Origin: Acinetobacter guillouiae CIP 63.46
GTDB lineage: Bacteria > Pseudomonadota > Gammaproteobacteria > Pseudomonadales > Moraxellaceae
Direction of reading: 5' to 3'
NCBI RefSeq assembly: GCF_000368145.1
Contig: NZ_KB849281.1
Span: 421,397-485,396 of the forward strand
DNA: 64,000 bases
Shown here: positions 1 through 9,563 of the stretch, piece after piece
How the letters are laid out: every line of letters begins with the position of its first letter
Numbering within the stretch: position 1 is the first letter of the stretch
Program-made: the position numbers and the translations under genes
The notes under the pieces: model-generated
Database searches by the model: none
The model's input: the letters and a program-made list of their open reading frames with translations, nothing else
What the model was told of the DNA's origin: nothing

Positions 1-719
1 CCACCCTTTGCATCACTTTTTGCATAATCAGGTAAGGCATCTAGATGAGTTAAGCCCATACGCTGTAATACTGAGTTCATTCGCCCTAACGCTTGTTGTG
101 GTCTTTTTGCCAACAAATAATCTAAGGACTCAGGCAATAACCATATACTCACCAACAGCATTGCAATGGTTGTGATCCCACCTGCAAGGAAAATCGAGCG
201 CCAGCCTAAATGTTCAATCAGTGTCAGTGACAATATCCCACCAAGTGTGGCACCAATCCCATATCCTGTAGACATTAAACTGACCGCAAAACTTCTCCAG
301 CGCGTATTAGCATACTCACTGGCCAAAACATTGCTACTGGCAAGAATACCGCCAACCCCAATCCCTGTGACAAAACGAAGGACTGCCAACATGCTATGAC
401 TATTGACAAAAGCACATGCCAGCATGCTGATTCCAGCGATCACCAAACAAATTAAGATCAGTAAACGGCGACCAATTTTATCGGCAAGTGGTGCCAGAAA
501 AATCGAACCAGCAGCCATACCAAATAGACCAGCACTTAATAACAAACCGATTTGAGCACCAGAAAGCGACCAATCCGCTGAAACTGAAGGTGCGGTAAAT
601 GCCATAACCATGACATCAAAACCATCAATAATATTGAGGAAAACACAAATCAAAATCACAAACCATTGATAGCGGCTCATCTTATTTTGACTTATCTCAC
701 CAAGCACATCTCTTTCCAT
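1..719 (-). CDS. MFS aromatic acid:H+ symporter, partial (runs off window start)
   Basis: This inner-membrane transporter probably imports vanillate or a related aromatic acid. I translated it from the ATG at 717-719, which follows a GGGAGA ribosome site. The N-terminus reads MERDVLGEISQNK, then a first membrane helix with the DGFDVMVMAF motif typical of the PcaK/BenK/VanK aromatic acid:H+ symporter (AAHS) family, then a loop containing ADKIGRR, the MFS signature between helices 2 and 3. About 239 codons are present and the C-terminal half lies outside the window. It diverges from vanAB and shares with it a control region holding four VanR-type operators, so it is likely the vanillate transporter (vanK-like). 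The family is clear; the exact substrate is inferred from context. Confidence 0.85.
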   Translation of the reverse strand, partial: MERDVLGEISQNKMSRYQWFVILICVFLNIIDGFDVMVMAFTAPSVSADWSLSGAQIGLLLSAGLFGMAAGSIFLAPLADKIGRRLLILICLVIAGISMLACAFVNSHSMLAVLRFVTGIGVGGILASSNVLASEYANTRWRSFAVSLMSTGYGIGATLGGILSLTLIEHLGWRSIFLAGGITTIAMLLVSIWLLPESLDYLLAKRPQQALGRMNSVLQRMGLTHLDALPDYAKSDAKG

Positions 720-891
720 TTGTGTATCTCCCAATCTGGATAGGATATACACACAACATTACTGAACTGCGTCGTTGGGTGGTTATGCATATCCGTATCC
801 ATAATTACCTAGAGGAATAATTTAATTTTTAAAACTCGTTTTTGAACAAGAATATTTTTTTGGAGCGTCCTGCTCTATTTCATCTTGATTA

Positions 892-903
892 ATTGGATCC
901 AAA
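892..903. promoter_or_regulatory. VanR operator (VanO-like) site 1
   Basis: ATTGGATCCAAA matches 11 of 12 bases of the VanR operator palindrome ATTGGATCCAAT known from Caulobacter vanAB. It lies in the gap between the divergent MFS gene and vanA, about 170 bp upstream of the MFS start, and is a candidate for control of that gene. Confidence 0.65.
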
Positions 904-1029
904 AAATCAATAGCATTATTAAAAAATATTTTCAAAATTAGATTAAAACCTATAAAACACATGATTTAACTCAATATATTTAAATTAAAAGAATGAAAAA
1001 CGAATATGCATATTTGAAAATTACACTAA

Positions 1030-1041
1030 AATGGATCCATT
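1030..1041. promoter_or_regulatory. VanR operator-like site 2 (variant)
   Basis: AATGGATCCATT is a perfect palindrome whose central eight bases (TGGATCCA) equal the VanR operator core, while the outer positions differ. It is the weakest of the four sites in this gap. Confidence 0.45.
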
Positions 1042-1159
1042 TAGTTCATTTAACCTCTTCTAAGTAAGTGACCTTATTGAGGATATTAAAAAAGTCCACC
1101 CCCTTATTTTTTAAATATTTCAGTTTTCGCAATGTGAAAGGTATTCAACAAAAACACAC

Positions 1160-1171
1160 ATTGGATCCAAA
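1160..1171. promoter_or_regulatory. VanR operator (VanO-like) site 3
   Basis: ATTGGATCCAAA matches 11 of 12 bases of the VanR operator consensus and is identical to site 1. It lies about 200 bp upstream of vanA and could cooperate with site 4 through looping. Confidence 0.6.
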
Positions 1172-1280
1172 ATATAAATAAAAGTACAACTAACCACATA
1201 AATCTCGTAGAGATAATTTTTAAATAAAAACAGTAAAATATCGATAACCACAAAACAAATAAGCCTAAATCAAAGAATTT

Positions 1281-1300
1281 AATGATCAAAAATGATCATT
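1281..1300. promoter_or_regulatory. Inverted repeat upstream of vanA promoter
   Basis: AATGATCA and TGATCATT form a perfect 8-bp inverted repeat separated by four A residues. It sits just upstream of the proposed vanA -35 element, where an activator would bind. It does not resemble VanO, so it may serve a second regulator. The binding protein is unknown. Confidence 0.4.
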
Positions 1301-1307
1301 TTATGGA

Positions 1308-1334
1308 TTGACCGTTTACTTGTGTTGATATAAA
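1308..1334 (+). promoter_or_regulatory. Putative vanAB promoter
   Basis: TTGACC (1308-1313) and TATAAA (1329-1334) resemble sigma-70 -35 and -10 boxes with a short 15-bp spacer. The VanO site begins at the last base of the -10 box, a placement expected for repression by VanR. Confidence 0.45.
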
Positions 1335-1345
1335 TTGGATCCAAT
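1334..1345. promoter_or_regulatory. VanR operator (VanO) site 4, perfect palindrome
   Basis: ATTGGATCCAAT is identical to the VanR operator described in Caulobacter crescentus. It overlaps the proposed vanAB -10/+1 region and ends 22 bp before the vanA ATG, so bound VanR should block transcription of vanAB until vanillate is present. Confidence 0.8.
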
Positions 1346-1367
1346 AAGTGATAAGGAGTCATCACAA

Positions 1368-2444
1368 ATGTTTATAAAAAATGCATGGTATGTTGCTTGC
1401 TATCCTGAAGATATCCAAGACAAGCCGCTTGGTCGCACCATCTGTGGTGAAAAAATTGTTTTCTATCGCGGCAAAGAAAATAAAGTCGCTGCTGTTGAAG
1501 ATTTTTGTCCACATCGTGGCGCCCCTTTATCATTAGGCTATGTTGAAGATGGTAATTTAGTTTGTGGTTATCATGGTTTAGTCATGGGATGCGAGGGAAA
1601 AACCATTTCTATGCCAGCTCAACGCGTAAACGGTTTACCCTGCAATAAAGCCTATGCTGCTGTAGAAAAGTTTGGTTTTATTTGGGTTTGGCCAGGTGAT
1701 CAAGCTTTGGCTGATGAGTCCAAACTCCCAACACTAGAATGGGCAGATCATCCTGAGTGGAGCTATGGCGGTGGTTTATTCCATATTGATTGTGATTATC
1801 GTTTGATGGTCGACAACCTTATGGATCTGACCCATGAAACCTATGTTCATTCGAGCAGTATTGGGCAAAAAGAAATTGATGAAGCACTTCCTGTCACCAA
1901 GGTCGATGGTGATCATGTCATTACTGAGCGTTATATCGAAAATGTCATCGCTCCCCCATTTTGGCAAATGGCACTTCGTTGTAATAACTTAGCAGATGAT
2001 GTTGCCGTAGATCGTTGGCAACGCTGCCACTTCGTTGCACCAAGTAACGTACACATTGAAGTGGGTGTCGCTCATGCAGGATATGGCGGATATCATGCCC
2101 CTAAAGATAAAAAAGTGTCATCGATCGTAGTTGATTTTATTAGCCCTGAAACAGAAACCTCACATTGGTATTTTTGGGGAATGGCACGTAATTTCCAACA
2201 AGATAACCCGACCCTCACTGATCTCATCCGCGAAGGTCAAGGCAAAATCTTTACCGAAGATTTAGAAATGCTGGAACAACAGCAACAAAATATTTTACGA
2301 AATCCCCATCGCCAGTTACTGATGCTAAATATCGATGCTGGTGGCGTACAGTCACGTAAAGTGATTGAGCGATTACTGGCACAAGAAAGTACGCTCACGC
2401 CTGAAACAACAAAACATAAGTTTCCAAATATTCGGGTGATTTAA
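1368..2444 (+). CDS. vanA: Vanillate O-demethylase oxygenase subunit VanA
   Basis: This is the terminal Rieske oxygenase that demethylates vanillate to protocatechuate and formaldehyde with VanB as electron donor. The product has 358 residues. The Rieske [2Fe-2S] ligands are C47-x-H49 and C66-x2-H69 (motifs CPHRG and CGYHG). The downstream stretch DNLMDLTHETYVH holds the Asp/His ligands of the mononuclear iron. I chose the ATG at 1368 because GGAG lies nine bases before it. An in-frame TTG at 1335 would fall inside the VanO operator and has no ribosome site. vanB follows after 12 bp, so the two form an operon under VanR control. Protocatechuate would then enter the beta-ketoadipate pathway encoded elsewhere. 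Confidence 0.95.
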   Translation: MFIKNAWYVACYPEDIQDKPLGRTICGEKIVFYRGKENKVAAVEDFCPHRGAPLSLGYVEDGNLVCGYHGLVMGCEGKTISMPAQRVNGLPCNKAYAAVEKFGFIWVWPGDQALADESKLPTLEWADHPEWSYGGGLFHIDCDYRLMVDNLMDLTHETYVHSSSIGQKEIDEALPVTKVDGDHVITERYIENVIAPPFWQMALRCNNLADDVAVDRWQRCHFVAPSNVHIEVGVAHAGYGGYHAPKDKKVSSIVVDFISPETETSHWYFWGMARNFQQDNPTLTDLIREGQGKIFTEDLEMLEQQQQNILRNPHRQLLMLNIDAGGVQSRKVIERLLAQESTLTPETTKHKFPNIRVI

Positions 2445-2456
2445 AGGAGAATACAC

Positions 2457-3401
2457 ATGGATGTTGTTATTGATAAAATTCATCAACTTACTCCATCAAT
2501 TCGAGCATTTGAATTGGTTTCAAGCAATGGTTCTGCCCTTCCAAGCTTTGAGGCAGGTGCACATATTGATGTACATCTCAAAAATGGCTTAACCCGCCAA
2601 TACTCACTTTCTAACTGTTGTCGTGAAAAACATCGTTATGTGATTGGTGTTTTACATGATGAGCATTCCAGAGGTGGCTCTCGTTGTATGCATACCGAGT
2701 ACCGTGAAGGTGATCAATTACGTATTGGCGCACCACGTAATTTATTTGAAATTCATCCTCATACCCAAAAGGCAATCTTATTTGCAGGCGGTATCGGCAT
2801 TACCCCGATTCTTTCAATGGCGTATCGACTTAAATCCCAGCGGATCCCATTTGAATTGCATTATTTTATTCGTAGTCATGAAATGATTGCTTTCTATGGA
2901 AATTTAACCGAGCACTTTGCAGGTCAGATTTATTTTCATATTCAAGATCAACCAGAAACTCAATGTGATATGTCGTCCGTCTTGGAGCAGAACGCATCCG
3001 ATAGACATTTATATGTTTGTGGGCCAGCAGGTTTTATGGCATTTGTGATGGAGTCAGCTCAACACATGGGCTGGCAGACAGAGCAGCTACATCAAGAACA
3101 CTTTGTCGCACAAAAGTCAGAGGTATCTAACAATGCGGCGTTTACCATCGAAATCAAAGGCAGTGACTGTCGAATCGAAGTACAGCCTCATCAAACAGCA
3201 ACCCAAGCCTTAATTGAGAACGGTTTTGATGTCCCTGTTTCTTGTGAACAAGGTATTTGCGGAACCTGTATCACGCGTGTGCTTGCAGGAATTCCAGATC
3301 ACCGTGATGTATTTATGACTGACGAAGAACATGCATTAAATAACCAGTTTACCCCCTGCTGTTCCCGCGCAAAATCTACAAATTTGCTGATTGAACTCTA
3401 A
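2457..3401 (+). CDS. vanB: Vanillate O-demethylase reductase subunit VanB
   Basis: This reductase passes electrons from NADH to the Rieske centre of VanA. The 314-residue protein has the class IA reductase order. An N-terminal flavin-binding barrel contains RQYSLSN. A nicotinamide domain follows with FAGGIGITPILSM and YVCGPAGFM. The C-terminal plant-type [2Fe-2S] domain carries cysteines at 263, 268, 271 and 301. It starts with ATG 12 bp after vanA, preceded by AAAGGAGAA, and is translated with it as an operon. vanR lies downstream on the opposite strand. Confidence 0.94.
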   Translation: MDVVIDKIHQLTPSIRAFELVSSNGSALPSFEAGAHIDVHLKNGLTRQYSLSNCCREKHRYVIGVLHDEHSRGGSRCMHTEYREGDQLRIGAPRNLFEIHPHTQKAILFAGGIGITPILSMAYRLKSQRIPFELHYFIRSHEMIAFYGNLTEHFAGQIYFHIQDQPETQCDMSSVLEQNASDRHLYVCGPAGFMAFVMESAQHMGWQTEQLHQEHFVAQKSEVSNNAAFTIEIKGSDCRIEVQPHQTATQALIENGFDVPVSCEQGICGTCITRVLAGIPDHRDVFMTDEEHALNNQFTPCCSRAKSTNLLIEL

Positions 3402-3403
3402 TG

Positions 3404-3436
3404 AAAAACAGCCCTTTGATTCGATTAAAAGAGCTG
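3404..3436 (-). terminator. Intrinsic terminator of vanR
   Basis: On the minus strand CAGCTCTTT pairs with AAAGGGCTG (one G-U pair) around a 10-base loop and is followed by five T residues. It lies directly downstream of vanR and just beyond the vanB stop, between the two convergent units. Confidence 0.6.
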
Positions 3437-3466
3437 CTTAGGGTCTGTTGATATTTCTTTTCGGTT

Positions 3467-4147
3467 TTATTGAGACAACACGTTTCTTAAAGTCTCGCCC
3501 AAAACCACAACACTACTATGTTCCCGCATCAATGTTTCAGCACGCCCAGCTTGTCTATGCATTAAAGCATCGTAAATTGAACAGTGCTGTAGATGAGCAT
3601 AATGTAAGCGACGATATTCTGAAAGTGCTTGAGTTTGGTCATAGGTAATGGCTTGGGCCGAGGCCATGGGCAACTGATTGTTTTTGGCTAAGGCTTGGAT
3701 CAGCGCAACATTTTGTGCACCTTGAATAATGGTATCGTGAAAAATCACATTAAAGTGATGATAACGTTCCAGTTCATGATCACCAAACTCAGTTTTTCCA
3801 TCAAAAAGTTTTTCAGTTTCGACAATGCAATTTTGTAGTGTTTTTTTCTGTTCTTCCGTCAAACCTTGTTCTGCAATGGTTTTAGCAGCCAGTCCTTCAA
3901 GGATACCACGCACTTCAAGTGCATCATTGATCAGTTTTTCTGAAATTTCTCGAACCGTATAACCTCGAGTCGGATTTTTAATCAATAAACCTTCTTGCTC
4001 AAGCAAACGAAATGCCATACGCACAGGCTGTCTTGATACCCCAAGCAACTCAGCCGTTGGGATCTCTGCCACTCTGGCACCGCCCTCTAGCTCCCCAGCA
4101 ATAATCATTTTTCTAAGTTTAATTAAAACTTGTTGACCTGAAGACAT
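3467..4147 (-). CDS. vanR: GntR/FCD-family transcriptional repressor VanR
   Basis: The 226-residue protein has an N-terminal winged-helix GntR domain (about residues 5-70; AELLGVSRQPVRMAFRLLEQEGLL is the recognition region), and a C-terminal all-helical FCD ligand-binding domain. The FCD metal-site pattern includes ELERYHHFNVIFHD and a late REHSS. VanR represses vanAB and is released by vanillate. Its gene is convergent with vanB, and four VanO-like sites stand between vanA and the divergent transporter. The assignment rests on FCD family, location and operator type together. Confidence 0.88.
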   Translation of the reverse strand: MSSGQQVLIKLRKMIIAGELEGGARVAEIPTAELLGVSRQPVRMAFRLLEQEGLLIKNPTRGYTVREISEKLINDALEVRGILEGLAAKTIAEQGLTEEQKKTLQNCIVETEKLFDGKTEFGDHELERYHHFNVIFHDTIIQGAQNVALIQALAKNNQLPMASAQAITYDQTQALSEYRRLHYAHLQHCSIYDALMHRQAGRAETLMREHSSVVVLGETLRNVLSQ

Positions 4148-4347
4148 TCACTGTCACACGCTATCAAAAATACCCTTTGATGCTAACAAGTTCATCTATA
4201 AAATGAAAACAAATTTTCGATTTGAATCTATTTGGTTTGAAGCTAATGTTTTGGTTTAAGAAGTTACATTACAGACATAAAACCTACTTAATATTAAATT
4301 CAACCTTAACTATAACTATTGATACCCTCTCAATTGATGCAGTTTTT

Positions 4348-4380
4348 TGATAAAAAAGCAACGCGTGTGCTTTTTTATCA
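4348..4380. terminator. Bidirectional intrinsic terminator
   Basis: A perfect 13-bp stem (TGATAAAAAAGCA pairing with its complement) surrounds a 7-base loop; the stem itself supplies a T-run on either strand. It lies 39 bp beyond the stop of the minus-strand gene at 4419-4853 and most likely ends that transcript. Confidence 0.6.
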
Positions 4381-4418
4381 AATCTTTAATATATCAATTA
4401 CATAGAATAATAATTCTA

Positions 4419-4853
4419 TTAGTCAACAGCGATGATTGTAGGCTCGCTAGAATTATAATCAATATAGTGCCATCCATTTAAAACGGTTGAACAACTATAG
4501 TCATCACCACTTAAATCATAAAATGTAAATCCCCAACCTTTTGTATTACGAAATTGTATGCGGCATTGATATATCTTACTGATACCGCCTATTACATTCC
4601 CTTCAGCAATACCTAATGCTTTTGCGCAATCAGATGTATAACCTGGTTTTACATTGACTTCCCATTTCAACTCACAACGGCTTCCTTCAACTTTATCAAT
4701 TTGCTTTTTATTCAACGTATCTGTCACTAGTTCTAAGCTATATCCTGCAGATTTTGGATAGCCAACCTCATAGTTTTTACCCTCATTATTTTTAAGGGAA
4801 ACCACAATGTACTCTTCATTTTGATCAATACTTAAAATATTTAAATTAGTCAT
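4419..4853 (-). CDS. Hypothetical protein, 144 aa
   Basis: I do not recognise a family. The protein starts MTNLNILSIDQNEEYIVV, has no signal peptide or membrane helix and appears to be mostly beta-strand. It has four cysteines (in SRCELKW, SDCAKAL, YQCRIQF and YSCSTV), unusual for a cytoplasmic protein of this size. The ATG is preceded by AAAGAG. It is an isolated single gene between vanR and pobA, closed by a strong hairpin at 4348-4380. Base composition is lower in GC than the flanking catabolic genes, suggesting accessory origin. Confidence 0.6.
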   Translation of the reverse strand: MTNLNILSIDQNEEYIVVSLKNNEGKNYEVGYPKSAGYSLELVTDTLNKKQIDKVEGSRCELKWEVNVKPGYTSDCAKALGIAEGNVIGGISKIYQCRIQFRNTKGWGFTFYDLSGDDYSCSTVLNGWHYIDYNSSEPTIIAVD

Positions 4854-5218
4854 TTTAATTACTCTTTGAGTTATGGAGTAAATAAATTATTATTTTCCAA
4901 TTGGTAAAAAAATACCCAATTCTTGGTATTTTCTCATTCTTAAGTATTTATTTTTATAAAATAATTTGTAACATCCAGAACCATTTGTTTTTTAAATCTC
5001 AAAATTCCAGTATTTTTTATCGCATTATTTATGAACAATCACACTACTTTTTTCTAATCTTAGTATCCTTTTCTTAACTATATCTTTTCATTGTTTATCA
5101 AAAAGTTGCTTAAAATACTTTAAAAAAAACTTTAAATAAAGCCATATCATTTTAAATTTAGCTTAATCATAAACATGAAGATCAAGCTTTTTATTTTGCG
5201 TTTAATTTGGTTAGCAAC
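4854..5218. other. AT-rich intergenic region
   Basis: This gap between the unknown gene and the pobA terminator is strongly AT-rich, with stop codons in all frames. I see no RNA gene or repeat beyond the presumed promoter of the minus-strand gene next to 4854. Confidence 0.5.
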
Positions 5219-5277
5219 AAAAAAGTCACCTATATTTAATTAAGATTTAAAAACCTTGCTCAAAATAGGTAACTTTC
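5219..5277 (-). terminator. Intrinsic terminator of pobA
   Basis: On the minus strand AAAGTTACCTAT pairs with ATAGGTGACTTT (one G-U pair) across a 31-base A/T-rich loop and is followed by a T-run. It lies immediately after the pobA stop codon. The long loop lowers the confidence. Confidence 0.45.
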
Positions 5278-5289
5278 TATTTTTCAAAA

Positions 5290-6546
<1,257 letters not shown>

Positions 6547-6590
6547 TTAAATTAATTTTTTTGATCTCTTTTTGATATGGTGAAAACTGG

Positions 6591-6632
6591 ATAATCGCCG
6601 TATAGTGGCAACAATGACCGTATATCGGCCAT
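6591..6632. promoter_or_regulatory. Putative PobR operator (CCGTATA direct repeats)
   Basis: Two similar blocks, CCGTATAGTGGC (from 6598) and CCGTATATCGGC (from 6618), are spaced exactly 20 bp apart in the pobA-pobR gap. PobR of A. baylyi is known to bind a compound site of repeated 10-bp elements between the divergent genes. This is the only repeat in the gap and the likely counterpart. Confidence 0.55.
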
Positions 6633-6659
6633 AAAATTATAATCAGGAATGGATGCACG

Positions 6660-7469
6660 ATGAGATACGATTTAATTGAGAACGAGGTTTCAGGTGAAAC
6701 CATTAAGCAAGATGATTACATCGCTGGACTCGCCAAAGGACTGAGTTTGCTTGAAGCCTTTGGGGTTGATCGTCAAAAACTCAATTCGACTCAAATCGCA
6801 GAACGCACAGGATTGAGCCGTACAGCGGCACGAAGATATTTACGCACTTTAAAATATTTAGGTTATTTAGAAACTGATGATCACTACTTTTGGTTAACTC
6901 ACAAAGTATTACGCTTATCGAGCTCCTATTTAAGCTCTGCACATCTGCCTAAAGTTGTGCAACCTATTCTCAATCTGTTAAGCGCACAAACCAGTCTGAC
7001 TTTTTCACTGGTGGTTTTAGATGAACATGAAGTCGTTCCAATTGCCCGAAGCTACCTACCTCAACACGATAATTTACGCCTCAGCCCGTATGGGATGCAT
7101 TTGGGCAATCGTTTGCCTGCACATGCAACCTCAACAGGCAAGGTTTTATTGGCAGCGTTAAATCTAGAAGAACAAAAACACTGGGTAAATAAATATACTT
7201 TGAAACGCCTCACCGCTTATACCATTCAAGATGAAGTCCAGTTTTATCAAGTATTGGCAGAGATTCAAAAACAAGATTATTGTCTATCAAAAGAACAACA
7301 TGAATTAGGGGTTATTGCGATTGCAGTTCCAGTATTAAATGCACAAGGCAAAGCCGTCGCTGCATTAAACTGTATTGCACAAACACATCGTGTCACTGAA
7401 GAACAGCTGATTCAGCAAGTTTTGCCTTTACTGAGAAATACAGCTTATGAGTTAAGGAGTATGGTTTAA
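6660..7469 (+). CDS. pobR: IclR-family activator PobR
   Basis: The 269-residue regulator has an N-terminal winged helix (about 20-90, with AERTGLSRTAARRYLRTL as recognition helix), and a C-terminal IclR effector domain with ARSYLPQHD, HATSTGKVLLAAL and GVIAIAVPV. In A. baylyi, PobR binds 4-hydroxybenzoate directly and activates pobA. The ATG at 6660 is preceded by AGGA. A nearby upstream ATG is out of frame. Its position opposite pobA and its length (about 270 residues in the family) support the name. Confidence 0.9.
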   Translation: MRYDLIENEVSGETIKQDDYIAGLAKGLSLLEAFGVDRQKLNSTQIAERTGLSRTAARRYLRTLKYLGYLETDDHYFWLTHKVLRLSSSYLSSAHLPKVVQPILNLLSAQTSLTFSLVVLDEHEVVPIARSYLPQHDNLRLSPYGMHLGNRLPAHATSTGKVLLAALNLEEQKHWVNKYTLKRLTAYTIQDEVQFYQVLAEIQKQDYCLSKEQHELGVIAIAVPVLNAQGKAVAALNCIAQTHRVTEEQLIQQVLPLLRNTAYELRSMV

Positions 7470-7910
7470 AACACGCTGAAAAAATTTTAATTGGGGCCAA
7501 TCTTGCAGCCGACGTATCAATAGAACTCAAATATTTTTTTAGTCTGTAAATATACTTGTACAAAGCAACATAAATTTATAAAACATAAAGATCCATATTG
7601 ATTTTTACCACCAGCTTAAAAGATAATAATTATTATTCGCATATTTATAAAAATCAATTTTATGACCCAATCTATTCTTATTCAGCCAATAGCAAATCGT
7701 GTACTCAGCTCTATGACTTTGGTCAGTTATAAAAATACAAACAGATGCTGTAAAACACCTGTTTCTGCTAAAAGCACTATCAGCCAACAATTAAACCTGA
7801 ACTGAATTTAATCTCATTTTTCTGTAAATCATCAGTCCCCGTACTTGAGCAATCAATAAGTTTACTCGACTGGGTTAATCACACCACTGTTATCGAATAG
7901 GTCATTTTTC
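7470..7910. other. Intergenic region, no gene seen
   Basis: The region is AT-rich and contains no convincing coding stretch. A 61-codon minus-strand reading frame (7605-7790) has no ribosome site and an atypical composition. The promoter of the downstream esterase is presumably near the right end. Confidence 0.45.
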
Positions 7911-8972
7911 ATGTTGAAGAAAACTTCTCTCTACTTGGCGCTAGGCGTGTTAATCATGCAAATCTCAATACATACTTTTGCCGATAACAGCATTCGTATT
8001 GGAGAAACACAAAACATATCTTCCGCTATTTTAAATGAAAAAAGACCATTACAGATCTATCTCCCTGCTACATATGGCAAATATCCCAAGCAAAAATACC
8101 CTGTGATTTATCTATTAGATAGCGAAAGTAACTTTCATTATTTGACAGGAATTGTCGAGAAATTATCGAAGTCACCTTATCCCTCGATTCCTGAAATGGT
8201 CGTTGTGGGCATCGTCAATACAGATCGTGCTCGAGACTTAACCCCAACCAAGCAAAAGCCTGAAATTAATGAAGGACGTGTAATTGAAGGTGAAACTGGT
8301 GGAAATGTCGCATTTTTTAAATTTTTAGAATCTGAGCTCATGCCTGATATTGAGAAAAAATATCGTACGAATGGGTTAAATATATTGATTGGTCATTCTT
8401 TCGGAGGTATTACCGCACTCAATCATATGCTCAATGGTCAACAAAATATCCAAGCCTATATTGTCCATGACCCTAGTATTTGGTGGGATGATGAGATCAT
8501 GTTGAAACGTTTTAAGGAAGCGAACAATCAAGATTTTCAGCATAAAACTTTATTTTTAACCCAAGTTGGTGCCAGTGAAAATACAGACAGTTTAGACAAC
8601 CATTACAAGGGTATCAAAAAGTTCAATCAATATTTAAGTCAACAGCCTTTTACTCAACTGAACTATAAATATGTCCAGTATGAGGGTGAAGATCACGGTA
8701 CTGTACCAATCAAAGGTAATCTTGATGGTTTGCGTTATATTTTTGAAGGTATGCGAGTCAATATTAAAGCGATCCCAGAAAATCCCAATCTTATAAAACA
8801 ACATTATGCTCAATTAAGTCAAAATTTAGGCTTTGAGATACAACCCAGTGAGGCTTACTTAGATCGTGTTTTAGACTATTTAAAGCGTTCAAACAATCCA
8901 AAAGTGATACAACAATTTCAGGACTATATCCTTTCGATCTATCCTCAATGGCGTGTTAAAACATCATCATAA
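7911..8972 (+). CDS. Secreted alpha/beta-hydrolase (esterase D / Fes-IroE type)
   Basis: The 353-residue protein begins with a signal peptide (about residues 1-24, cleavage after HTFA), so it acts in the periplasm or outside. The fold is of the putative-esterase family (PF00756 type): RPLQIYLPATY, YPVIYLLDSESNF, and the nucleophile elbow GHSFGG at 161-166 with Ser163. The likely catalytic His is in EGEDHGTVP near residue 264. Relatives hydrolyse siderophore esters or small acyl esters; no siderophore genes are nearby, so the substrate is unknown. A C-terminal helical extension of about 60 residues follows the hydrolase. It is a single gene. Confidence 0.8.
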   Translation: MLKKTSLYLALGVLIMQISIHTFADNSIRIGETQNISSAILNEKRPLQIYLPATYGKYPKQKYPVIYLLDSESNFHYLTGIVEKLSKSPYPSIPEMVVVGIVNTDRARDLTPTKQKPEINEGRVIEGETGGNVAFFKFLESELMPDIEKKYRTNGLNILIGHSFGGITALNHMLNGQQNIQAYIVHDPSIWWDDEIMLKRFKEANNQDFQHKTLFLTQVGASENTDSLDNHYKGIKKFNQYLSQQPFTQLNYKYVQYEGEDHGTVPIKGNLDGLRYIFEGMRVNIKAIPENPNLIKQHYAQLSQNLGFEIQPSEAYLDRVLDYLKRSNNPKVIQQFQDYILSIYPQWRVKTSS

Positions 8973-9146
8973 AAACGTATATGATTTAAATGTGCCACAA
9001 CGATATGACCGCTTATTTAAAGTGTTCACATCGATGTGGGTTTTCTCTTTACACACTGTTGTTTGAGATTGAATTTTTCTACACGCAAAAAATTAAATGC
9101 TTAAAGTATACAATTTTAACGCCTTCAATCATCTACTCACTGATTG

Positions 9147-9563
9147 TTACTTTAATTCAAGAGAGGGAGGACAGAGGCCATCTTTAGGCTGTATTGGATT
9201 CCAGTAAAAGCTTCTTGCGATCTTTTCTTGGTCAAATAAAATTTTAAACTGACAGGTTGTAATAGTGTCATTGGTACGGTCTGCAGTCGTGAAATGGAAC
9301 AAATAATTCCATTCTCTAGCTCTCCAGCCATCCTCATATTGAGGTCGACCAATCAGCGCGTAAAGTTGATCTTTAGTCATTCCTGCTCTGACTTGATTCA
9401 AGTTCTGTACATTTGGGAATGTTCCCGCTTTTTTATTTAAAATGACATCATCCACCTTGTGCCATTTCGCTTGCTCGGTTTTACCCTCTTTAGAAATAAT
9501 GGTTCCTGTGGCACAAGCACTCAATGTTACGGCAATTAAACTCAATATTAATAAATTTTTCAT
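9147..9563 (-). CDS. BamE/SmpA-like lipoprotein next to adhesin (TpgA-like N-domain only)
   Basis: A 138-residue lipoprotein: the signal peptide ends in the lipobox LSAC (Cys17). A BamE/SmpA-OmlA fold is suggested by LNQVRAGMTKDQLYALIGRP followed by W-rich strands (REWNYLFHF). It is 101 bp downstream of the trimeric autotransporter gene on the same strand. In A. baumannii and Acinetobacter sp. Tol 5 this place is taken by TpgA, which couples the adhesin to peptidoglycan through an OmpA-like C-terminal domain. That domain is absent here; the protein ends at ...CPPSLELK. It may be a short TpgA relative or only a BamE-like lipoprotein. Confidence 0.75.
   Translation of the reverse strand: MKNLLILSLIAVTLSACATGTIISKEGKTEQAKWHKVDDVILNKKAGTFPNVQNLNQVRAGMTKDQLYALIGRPQYEDGWRAREWNYLFHFTTADRTNDTITTCQFKILFDQEKIARSFYWNPIQPKDGLCPPSLELK

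Noticed and set aside
1104-1289. A 61-codon hydrophobic minus-strand reading frame between the transporter and vanA
   Set aside because: No ribosome site, its ATG lies in the palindrome at 1281-1300, it covers a VanR operator, and the hydrophobicity follows from AT-rich DNA.
7605-7790. 61-codon minus-strand reading frame between pobR and the esterase
   Set aside because: No ribosome site, no recognisable domain and composition like translated non-coding DNA.
8990-9187. 65-codon plus-strand frame after the esterase
   Set aside because: It overlaps the end of the lipoprotein gene, lacks a ribosome site and shows no conserved pattern.
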